From NCBI GenBank assembly GCA_024364735.1, contig JAGFNQ010000954.1, forward strand, positions 783,016-847,015: a DNA stretch of 64,000 nucleotides. The letters are read 5' to 3'. Position 1 is the first letter of the stretch. Each line of letters starts with the position of its first letter. The notes beneath the pieces were generated by a model that worked only from the letters and a program-made list of their open reading frames with translations, was not told the origin of the DNA and searched no databases. The stretch comes from Boesenbergia rotunda. Lineage: Eukaryota > Streptophyta > Magnoliopsida > Zingiberales > Zingiberaceae. The translations under genes and the position numbers were made by a program. Positions 55,956 to 64,000 of the stretch are shown here, piece by piece.

Positions 55956-57595
55956 ATGGAAGACAAATTTGGGGAAGACATTTACACTCCACCGCCCTAC
56001 GATCATGAAGACTTCGACTTTTGGAGGGCAAGGATCGAAACTTGGTTCGGAATGGAGTGGGCATGTAGAATTGCGCTTGAGGAGCCCTTCGAGATTCCAA
56101 AGATAAGTACGGGAAGAAGCTTAGGCCTAGATATTGGAATCAAGAGCAACAAGATCAAGCAAGGGCGAATAAAAAGGTAATTGATATATTACTTAACATT
56201 TTGCCTATTAATGTTTTGAATGGTGTAGGAGCATACGAAAATGCACACGATCTATGGAAAAAGGTAGAAGAAATCCATAAAAACCCTACATAGATCAATT
56301 AGTGGAAGAGGCCGAGGAGGTAAACTCAATAGCCCAAGAAGAGGAGAAAAAGGAAGAAGAATCATCTACCTCCTCAAGTGAAATGGAAGAAGAAAGTGAG
56401 AGGTCCTCCACCTCATCTAGAGAAGAAGAAGAAGAAATATCAATTTCAAGAATTAAGGGGGGGGGGGGGGGGGAGAGAGAGATCCATTTCCATACCGAAG
56501 CAAGAAAAAGCTTCAACCTCCACCAAAGCCAAGACCAAGGACCATATCACATGCTTTGGATGCAACGAAAAAGGGCACTACAAGGACAAGTGCCCGAAAG
56601 GTAAAAAGGATGTCAAATCTACACTCATTTCAAGTTCTTTTAAATCTAACATGAGTTGTAGGAATGGAGGAGCCCAAGAAAAGAAAAAGAAAATCCAATG
56701 TTTCACATGTGGAGAGCTAGGGCACTACCACACCAAGTGCCCTAGAAAAGGAGAATTAAAGAAGATGGAAAATTTGAGAAGATGGCAGAAGGAGGAGAGA
56801 AAGAGAAGAAGCTTCCATCAAAGGGGAACTTCAAGGGTAAGGGAGGTAATTCCTAACCCTAGATTGAAATGTAATGCAATTTCAAGTTCCTCAATGCATG
56901 ATAAAAATAGAATGAATCATTCATCCATGCATGCTAACATTCATGAAAAATGCTTAATGGTGCATAATTTTGGTTTCAAATATAATGATAGGACTAGGGT
57001 TAACAAGGTAGATCAAAACCCTAGGAAGAGCATGCATAATGATAGACCCAAGACCTCTAGATTTAAGGATCATGGCACTAATCCCAAGATGGGAAGGAAT
57101 GTGCCTAGAAAGGAGGTTGGGCCTAGGAATGTCTAAGGTGGACATATGGGTTCTAGGGTTAGAACTCTAGAAAGGGAGAATCAAGCCTTGAGGGCAAGAC
57201 TTGGTACATTAGAAAAGACCCTAGAAAGATTCACGGTTGGATCTAAGGGCTTAGACATGGTGTTGGGTAGCTTAAAACCCAACTACGATAGATCGGGTTT
57301 GGGATACCGGTCTAAGACCTCCAAGGAAAATGAAAAGAAATATGCTGGGGAAGCATATAATCATGGCAAGAGGGTGCCATCAAAAGGTAGAAAGGGTGAC
57401 TTGACCAAAGACAAGGTGCACAAGGTTAAGAAGGTTCATTTTGTAGGCCAAGAATCACCGGTGGCACACCGGTGTGGCGTAGTGTGGATTGAGTCACCTA
57501 GGGAGGTGCTAAGGCTCAGAGCTCAAGGGGGAGCTCTAGGAGCCTTTGGGGTCCATGGTAAACGGATCTCAAAAGGTTCTCTCCTAGGAAATTAG
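55956..57595 (+). pseudogene. I1 gag with internal deletion and frameshifts
   Basis: The ATG at 55956 starts MEDKFGEDIYTPPPYDHEDFDFWRAR-like sequence, matching the M1 gag start. The N-terminal third runs to HDLWKKVEEIHKNPT (about 56285), then jumps to an acidic stretch (EEAEEVNS, 56300 on), so much of the capsid core is deleted. A run of 17 G (56457-56473) shifts the frame. Then follow two zinc knuckles, CFGCNEKGHYKDKC (about 56549) and CFTCGELGHYHTKC (about 56700), a basic region, a TAA at 57134-57136, and in the same frame the coiled coil LERENQALRARLGTLEK with GSKGLDMVLGS and the VGQESP tail to 57595. The particle protein cannot be made from this copy. Confidence 0.88.
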
Positions 57596-59480
57596 GTGAA
57601 TTGTGCCAAAAAGGGTTGGAAGACTTGGGTAAGTCTTAATCCTAGGTTTTGGCACATTAAAAAGGGAATTAAGGAGAAAAAGATGAAAATGAGGTTATAA
57701 TTGGCAAAATTAGGGTTTAATGGGAAAATATCATGTAATTCACTGATAGAAATGAATTGTGATCAAGCATTGGAAAATACATTAAGAAGAAGTCAAAATT
57801 AGAACTTTTGGGTTGAGTTTAAGTGATATATTTTAGAGAAAGTTGAGTTTCATGCCAATCTTGGGATCCGGAGTATATTTGTTTGGAAACGTATTTTTCC
57901 CAAGTAGACATTGGCCCCACAAATCTCCCTACTAAATTTCATAATTTTTGGAAATTTGTGAAATTAACTAGGCATTACTGAAATTGGGGCTGAAAACCTG
58001 AAATTCAGGTATCAGTCGACTGCCCTGGGACAGTCGATTGGTCCGAAGTGGATTCAGCCCCGAGACCATTCTATAAGGTTTACCAGTCGACTGCCCCAGG
58101 GGCAGTCGACTGGTCAGTAGGCATAAGGATAAAAGCTATATTGGATGTTGAGAATTCAAATGTGGATTACAGGACATGGCCTTGGGTTATAAGTCTTGAC
58201 TAGAATTTCATATTCCTTGACTAGAGTGTTACCCCATGATTTAGTAAGGTTTTATTGAAAATCAAGGAAGATTGATAAGAGATAAGAAGGAAATTTCTTT
58301 GTATATTTGAGGATATTGAAAAGAAAGAGCTAAGGACAATTCCTTGTATACATTGATGATGGTTAGAATTGACAAACACAAGGAATCATGAATTAAGATC
58401 AAAATTGATACAAAGTGTCCATCCTTGGGAAAATTAGAGAATTAAACCAAAGTCAAGCACATTTGATAATCTTAATCAAAACATATTCTTCTAGGATAGG
58501 ACATATCCTAGCAAATGTGCTTGCAAACTCTTAGATTGTTTAGGGTTTTATTGAGTTCTTTGTGGCACTAGGGATAAGATTGCTTGGGGGAAATCCTTTA
58601 ATGGTGGCCAAGGGAGAAGAACTTGGTTGTTAGGTTGAATAGAACCTAACTTGGTGTTAGGATGTCAAGTTGGGTAGAACTTGACCTTGGAGAATGGAAA
58701 TTGGGAGAAGGCATAGGTTAAGGGGAAGGTTGCCTCCTTGTTTGCCTTGATTTTCATAGGAAAACTTTTGGGTTTTATGTCCAACTTGGGAATCGTGATA
58801 GATACATGGTGAAATGTATTTTTCCCAAGTAGGTATGGGTACCACAAAGTTCTCCACGAAATTTGGGAATTTTTGGAGAATTATGGAATTTCTGGCGCAA
58901 TTCTGAATTTGGCCAGAAAAGTCTGATATTCATAGTATCAGTCGACTGCCCTGGGGGCAGTCGACTGCCCAGGGCTGATTTGTGTATCAGCAGCTGGTTT
59001 TGAGTCCAAATGATAGGAAACAAGTGTATGGGGGTTTAGTACACTGTGTTTAGGACCATTAGGGATTAAAAGAACCAATAATTGAGAGATTATTGGGGTC
59101 TTTTTGATGTATGGCAAAGGGGGAGAAGTGTTGGGTTTAAGTGGGAAACCAAACACGCCTTTGCTAGAAACCCTAGGTTTAGGGGGAGCTGAGATTAAGG
59201 GGGAGCATGGTTGCTCCATTCTTAGCGTAAGGGGAACCTGGGAGAGGTTCATAAAAAACCTTTATAAGTCTAATGTAGGGGGAGCTTGGGAGAAGTTTTA
59301 AAAAGCCCATTTTGGTAAAAATTCCTAACTTGGAGGGTTAGGTGTGTAAAAGTCTTAGCTTGGAGGGCTAGGTGTGAGAAAATCCTAACTTGGAGGGTTA
59401 GGTGTAGGATGCATTGCATATGCATTGTTTTGCTATTGACTACTGTTTTGCTTTCCCTAACTTAAACGAATTGCCAAACA
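57596..59480 (+). other. I1 non-coding region with duplicated palindrome modules
   Basis: Two related stretches of about 200 bases (57843-58046 and 58767-58978) share TATTTTTCCCAAGTAG, a GGAAATTT stretch and then CAGTCGACTG palindromes; a third palindrome pair lies at 58083-58112. Similar modules are in M1 (4300-4560, 6865-7150, opposite strand). GGGGGAG tracts recur at 59117, 59179, 59199 and 59278. There is no ORF of note. Confidence 0.7.
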
Positions 59481-59496
59481 TCAAAATGGGGGAGAT
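59481..59496 (+). promoter_or_regulatory. I1 polypurine tract
   Basis: AAAATGGGGGAGA directly before the 3' LTR. Confidence 0.85.
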
Positions 59497-60390
59497 TGTT
59501 GAGGCAATCTGTGGTGTGGAGTGACCAAGTGTTTTGATGTTTGGGCAAAGGGTTTAAGTTAGGTTTACCCTTGTGATCTTATATGTGTATGTTGAGTGTG
59601 CAGGTTGTACAGGTTACACATATGGACTTGACTGGACGGCCTCAGTACGGTGAAGGGTGGCATGGAGACAAGCTGAAGGCTTGTGTGCACCCGAGGGACC
59701 TTGGAGAGCTGGGATGATGAGCTGATGGCCGCGGACTTCGAGGCGTACGTGAAGGATGGCATGGAGGCAAACTCCATGCGCATCCGAGGGACGAGGGCCG
59801 AAGATGAAGAGGGTGTGAAGGCAACAGTCGAGGCTGCGGAGGAGGAGTCAGTCGAGTCATGAGGGTACGAGTGCGGTGTGATTGTACTCAGGAAGGGTTC
59901 AGCTGGGGAGCAGTCGACTGGTAGGTGGCTGGTGAGTTGGCTGAGAATTCGAACGTTGAGATGCAACGGTCAAATTTCAGTGGCACCAGTCGACTGCCCT
60001 GGGGGTAGTCGACTGGTAACGAAGGTTTCAGCCCGAGTCCTATTTAAAGAGGACTTCGTGGTGGCTGAGTTTTTTTGACGAATCTTGTCTTGGTTAAAGG
60101 CAAGATAGTAGTCTTTATGCTCAGGTCTTCTAAAGGTGTTTGGTGAGGTTTCTCCACCCAAAAGGAGCGACAGAGCTAGCCGGAGGTTATCCGGGGATTG
60201 ATCCACCGACGGATTCTTGGATTAGTCACCCGTCCAGGGTGGATACCAAGTATATCTTTCGTGTTAGCATTGGTTAGTCTTTGTTTTATTGTTTTATTGT
60301 ATATTCCGCTGTGCAACAAACTGTGTAGGAAGAAAGGGGTTCGAGAATTGCTATTCACCCCCCCTCTAGCACACCGAAGACGATCCATCA
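59497..60390 (+). repeat. I1 3' LTR, 894 bp
   Basis: Matches 54959-55882 at nearly every position outside a few indels and ends CGATCCATCA, followed by the CTCTT duplication. Confidence 0.93.
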
Positions 60391-60395
60391 CTCTT

Positions 60396-60778
60396 TTCAA
60401 AAGTGACCCGGTAAGTGAGGTATGTCTTCTCCCTCACGATCAATTATACTCTGGTTTAAAAGTGATACTTAAAGCTAACATTAAATTAGAAAAAGAGAAT
60501 CGAGAATTGAGAAAGAAATTGACTAATGCATGTTCTTCTGATATTTTTAATAATCTGAAAAATGAAAATGTTAATTTGAAAACTTAGTTAAAAAATTAGA
60601 ATTTAATATTGCATGTTTATGATAAAGAAAAAATAGTTATCCTAATAATTTGAACTGGTATATTAAAAAATCACAGGAGTCAACTTAGAAAAGTACCCAA
60701 GAATTATATTCCTCCCAAATTTTTAATTAACCACGTAGATAGGAACTTGTTTTGGGTTCCTAAGTCATTTCTAAATTA
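60396..60778 (+). pseudogene. O1 gag, C-terminal part
   Basis: Resumes after I1 and reads SEVCLLPHDQLYSGL, a coiled coil (KLEKENRELRKKLTN), then after a stop at 60585 a decayed tail with NLFWVPKSFLN, the FWVPK end typical of Sirevirus-type Gags. It ends at the TAA near 60776. Confidence 0.75.
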
Positions 60779-61819
60779 ATTTTTAGTCATTATATGCTTT
60801 AATGCTATCTAGAAACATACTAACATTTTGTGTCAACATATTTTTTTTCACTCTTCATTATTTACCTTCGTTGAAAAATGGATGTCAGTTGAATTTGACT
60901 TTGATAAAATCGTGTTCATATTTTTTTCTCAATACACGAATATTTTTCCTACTTACTGTGAATTTTTGAGATTTTTCGAATATTTTTTGAATATTCATGA
61001 TTTTGCGTTCGAAATTCAAATTTTAAAATTTGAAAATAGATTAAAAACATTATTTTCCTATATTCGATTTTTTCGGATCTAGAAATGATTAGTAGACTTC
61101 AATAAAATTTTATTCCAATTTTTTGAAGTGTTTTTGAATTTTAAATATTTATTTTTCAAAAATTTCAATCTATCAGTTTTTGATTTATTTTTGGACTTAG
61201 ATAATGTTATTAATGTTAAAAATTTTGTACAAGCTCAAAACTATATTTTCCACTTATAAAAAAATGTTTAGATTTCTCTAACATTTTTGTTAATTTCTAT
61301 GAATTTTTTTATTAAAATTTGATTTATAATTTTAAATTTCGTTAGAAAATTATTTTTATTAAATATAATTTTTTTAGATCTACTCTTCATCTGTTGACTT
61401 TAATATAACTTTCTTTGAAATTTTTTTGATATAATTTCAAATTTTGAAAATTCAATCTTCAAGAATTTTAATCTGTGAATATTGGATTTATTACACTTGT
61501 ACAAAAATTTTCAAATTTTTCCAACCAAAATATTCTTTAATTTTTTATCTAAATTCATATTTTTTTAGAAAAATGCTTAGAAAATTTTCATATATTTTTT
61601 TGTGCAATTCATATTTTTTTCTTTTCTCTTTCACTTTCCCTATTCCTTTTGTGCATCATTTTTTTTACTGTAATCAAAGGGGGAGAGTAGCTTATGCTCA
61701 GAGAAGGTTGTGGTTTCAAATTGCAATTATTTCTTTTATGCTTAGTTGTCTTAGTTAGTGTTATTATTGTTTCTAACCCTAAATGAACTTGGGTTGATGC
61801 ACATCATAAAGGGGGAGAT
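60779..61819 (+). other. O1 AT-rich non-coding region and polypurine tract
   Basis: Very T-rich, with long TTTTT runs, no pol and no credible ORF. AAAGGGGGAGA (61808-61818) is the polypurine tract; another GGGGGAGAG lies at 61680. Confidence 0.65.
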
Positions 61820-62668
61820 TGTTGGTGCCCCAGTTGGTTTTCATGTGATCAACTAAGTTAGGTTAGGTCCTGTTGTGTTTTTGATCCCTCTGTCTAAGTT
61901 TACAGGAGTTAGGAGCGGAGGAAGTCGAGTGTAAGACGCAGTGGACAAAAAGGATTACACGAGGAAGTGAGTCAACGGGCTCGATGCATCCGAGGATGCG
62001 GAAGCTATAGAAGAGTACACCGGTGGAGCGAGAATGATGTGCACGACGTCCGAGGGATGAGAAGGCAAAAAGAAAGATGCTCGAGGGGCGAAAGGTCGGA
62101 GTCAGGATCGGGTGAGTCTAACTCCAGTTGGCCAGAAATCACCCAAGAAGATCAAAACCCACTCGGGCGCCCCTATGCTTACAAGCGCCCGAGAGTAACT
62201 TTTGTCCACTTAGCTAGCCGTTTGCAAACGTTGCACATCGGATAACGCATAAGCCACGTGTTAGGCGCTCTCAACCACTCGGGTGCCCCTATAGTGCCAC
62301 GTCAGTAATAAGATAGAATTGACCGGGGCTATAAATAGGCCCGAGAGCTCAGTTCCAAATCATCCATCCAAACATACGAATTTCTTTTTGTTTTCTAACT
62401 TTTGTCTTATGCTACAAAGTCTATAAATGACTTCTTCGCCAGAAGGAGATTTTGATAGTGAGCTTCAATCGTCGTGGATTAGCAACCACCCAGGTTGCAA
62501 CCAAGTAACTTCTTATGTCCTATCTTTTTACTAGTTTAATTAGTTTATGTTTATTTTAATTTATTGTTGCAACTAATCTGAAATCTTTGTGAGCCGCATA
62601 AAAACTTTATTTTATTTTACAAGGGAAATTCACCTCCCCCCCTCTTGCCGGTCCACATTGATCTTACA
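61820..62668 (+). repeat. O1 3' LTR, 849 bp
   Basis: TGTTGGTGCCCC to ATCTTACA. TCGGGCGCCCC-type palindromes (62162-62290) come before GGGGCTATAAATAGGCC (62325). Confidence 0.85.
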
Positions 62669-62946
62669 TGCTCAACATCTGAAAATGAAATTGAAAAAGC
62701 ATTCGTCAAGGATCGAGGGGGAGGGTTCATTGATAACGGAATGTGAAAAATCTCTACCTTCAGATAAAATGAAGAACCATATACCACCACTACTAGTAAA
62801 GAGGGTATAACACACTCAATTCATAAAGATAAAAATCATATACTATACTTTGAGTATAGGGAAAAGTGACACTATAAGAGTTAGTGTCCCAAATTGATAA
62901 AGAAGAAGGTTAAAATGACACCCAAGGTGAAGGTGTTAGTGTTAGA
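62669..62946 (+). pseudogene. G3 gag, zinc-knuckle part
   Basis: Begins CSTSENEIEKAFVKD, in frame with the G3 sequence before O1. A decayed knuckle follows (YFEYREK-HYKS-CPKL, about 62838-62896, two Cys lost), then KVKVLVLDD. It is cut at 62947 by the next LTR. Confidence 0.65.
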
Positions 62947-64000
62947 TGATAAGTACTATTTTATTGATTATTTGAGTTGCTAAAATCCATGTTTGACCTA
63001 TGTTTTTATTGTTTAATTGTGAAATTGCCCTAGGTTTTAGAACTTACTCTTATTTTGGACTTAATTGCAAATTTACACATATTTGGATTAATTGGCCACT
63101 AAATTTTGGATCTATTTTTTGTAGGCATGAAAGGTTCATGGACCTAGGGCATACTGGGTTAAACTTGAGTCGGAAGTGGAACCGGATCGAATTATCAAGC
63201 TTACGTTTAATCCGGGTCGTCCGATTCAAAAGTGGCTAGATCTGAGCCATCCGGGATCATCTGAAGCAATCCGAGCTAGGGTTAGGGTTGATCAAGCATT
63301 CTGATCAAGATCTGAAGGTTTCATCCCAATCAGAGCTCATTCAACCGTTGGATCAAACTCGGAGGGCTCTAGATCGTCCATTCAAAGATTAAGTTGATCT
63401 GGACCATCCGTTGCAAATCTGGAGGATCCGAGCTACCACAAGGCAGATCCTGACCCCTGATCAACATCCTCAAAGTTTGGCTCAAATCAGAGCAAGATCA
63501 GCCGTTGGATTCATCCAAATCAATCAGGGCCATCCATTGATAAGTATTTAATCAAAAATACCCAGCCTTTCTTCCTCATCGCGTCTTCGCCGCAACAGTA
63601 GCTTCCTTCGCGTGTTCATCGTGTTCTTCATGTTCTTCATCCATCCGAAGGCGTGATCCCTCAATCTTTCACTAGAGCAAGAGCTAGGTCAGTGAAGAGA
63701 GTCTCAGTGAGGTTTTCAGATTGGGTTTTGCTCAATAGCAAGGCTGCATGAGGTTTCAGCAGCTTTGTTATCCGATTTCAGCGAGCTCAGCTGTGCACCA
63801 TCGCCACTGCATCCGAGCTGTCCAGAGGGGTTCCTTGGAAGGTTCGGATCATTCCCTAATCACAATCGCAAGCCACCACAGCGAGTTTGAGAAATTGGAA
63901 GCAGATTTCGGCTTGAGCAGGGGCTGATTTGATTCGGTAGCAGAGACAGTTCTTCACTGATTTGTTGAGCTTGCAGGTCCGAGGTTCTCCCTTGATTGAC
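62947..64000 (+). mobile_element. Gypsy-like LTR start, cut by the window edge
   Basis: Starts TGATAAGTACTATTTT in the middle of the G3 gag. It resembles the minus strand of the solo LTR 1629-3210 in its start and in the TTTTTTGTAGGCATGAAAG stretch (63115). Imperfect GGATC-rich segments (GATCCGAGCT, CCGTTGGAT) repeat at 63180-63540. There is no ORF of note, and the far end is outside the window. Confidence 0.5.

Larger units (their letters stand above)
54959..60390 (+). mobile_element. I1, complete gag-only LTR retrotransposon (plus), 5.4 kb
   Basis: LTRs 54959-55882 and 59497-60390, primer site, gag, non-coding region and polypurine tract, with a perfect CTCTT duplication (54954-54958, 60391-60395). 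The internal 3.6 kb has no pol. Its gag is close to that of M1, and both have CAGTCGACTG palindromes in LTR and internal sequence. It is the cleanest pol-less element in the window. Confidence 0.92.
53088..62668 (+). mobile_element. O1, LTR retrotransposon with gag only (plus), split by I1
   Basis: LTRs 53088-53881 and 61820-62668, primer site 53884-53895, gag 53909-54958 plus 60396-60778, then about 1 kb of AT-rich DNA and a polypurine tract. No pol is seen. It lies inside the G3 gag: the reading frame continues from ...IER at 53082 to CSTSENE at 62669. The five flanking bases are TACGC and TGCTC, a duplication that has since mutated. Confidence 0.8.

Noticed and set aside
61444..61758. Plus-strand ORF of 104 codons, Phe/Ile-rich, resembling a membrane protein
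   Set aside because: The T-rich non-coding region of O1 gives hydrophobic codons by composition; there is no start context or homologous words.
63000..63239. Plus-strand ORF of 79 codons at the window end
   Set aside because: It lies inside a Gypsy-like LTR and shows no recognisable domain.

Overview
This is a repeat-dense stretch of a flowering-plant nuclear genome, probably a monocot; the species cannot be told from the sequence. The only likely cellular gene is an intron-containing plant-type tRNA-Tyr(GUA) at 27850-27934. Nearly everything else is LTR retrotransposon: nested full-length elements, solo LTRs and decayed fragments. The evidence is paired LTRs, primer sites complementary to initiator tRNA-Met (TGGTATCAGAGC), polypurine tracts ending GGGGGAGA, and 5-bp target-site duplications (TSDs). 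Element names used here (S1, M1, M2, P1, K1, G1, C1, G3, O1, I1) are labels for this window only.

Left block, 1-23420. A minus-strand Copia pol fragment (1-453) abuts the 3' LTR of a minus-strand Sirevirus-like element, S1 (454-1275 plus 21211-21652), whose RNase H remnant lies at 22974-23420. M1 (1281-21205, TSD ACTTT, minus) sits inside that LTR. M1 in turn holds a Gypsy-like solo LTR (1629-3210, TSD ACGAG), two large foldback hairpins (5851-6192, 6197-6500), a plus-strand element P1 (7988-13252, 3' LTR cut off) and a minus-strand element M2 (14184-20818, TSD CTTCC).

Middle, 23421-28120. A decayed Copia, K1, with a very short 5' LTR is followed by a Sirevirus-like LTR fragment and by what looks like old host DNA carrying the tRNA gene.

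Right-centre, 28121-50221. A Tat-like Gypsy element, G1, has gag on the plus strand, an antisense coiled-coil ORF and no recognisable pol. It is broken by an LTR element piece (31371-34570), by an M2-family solo LTR (35080-39846, TSD CTAAA) that itself contains a 3.1-kb solo LTR (35790-38882, TSD AATAA), and by a Copia element C1 (41517-49631) with gag-pol.

Right block, 51114-64000. A gag remnant G3 is split by O1 (53088-62668), which is split by I1 (54959-60390, TSD CTCTT). A Gypsy-like LTR runs off the right edge.

Most striking is that at least four Sirevirus-like elements (P1, M1, M2, I1), and probably O1, carry a gag-type ORF but no pol between their LTRs, so they would depend on proteins supplied by autonomous relatives. 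G3 looks similar but cannot be judged fully. Each LTR family carries an array of short palindromes just upstream of its TATA box, and the palindrome core differs between families (GGCGCC, GTCGAC, CAATTG). P1 and M2 also share a nearly identical 250-bp block downstream of gag. Boundaries were read by eye and may be off by a few bases.
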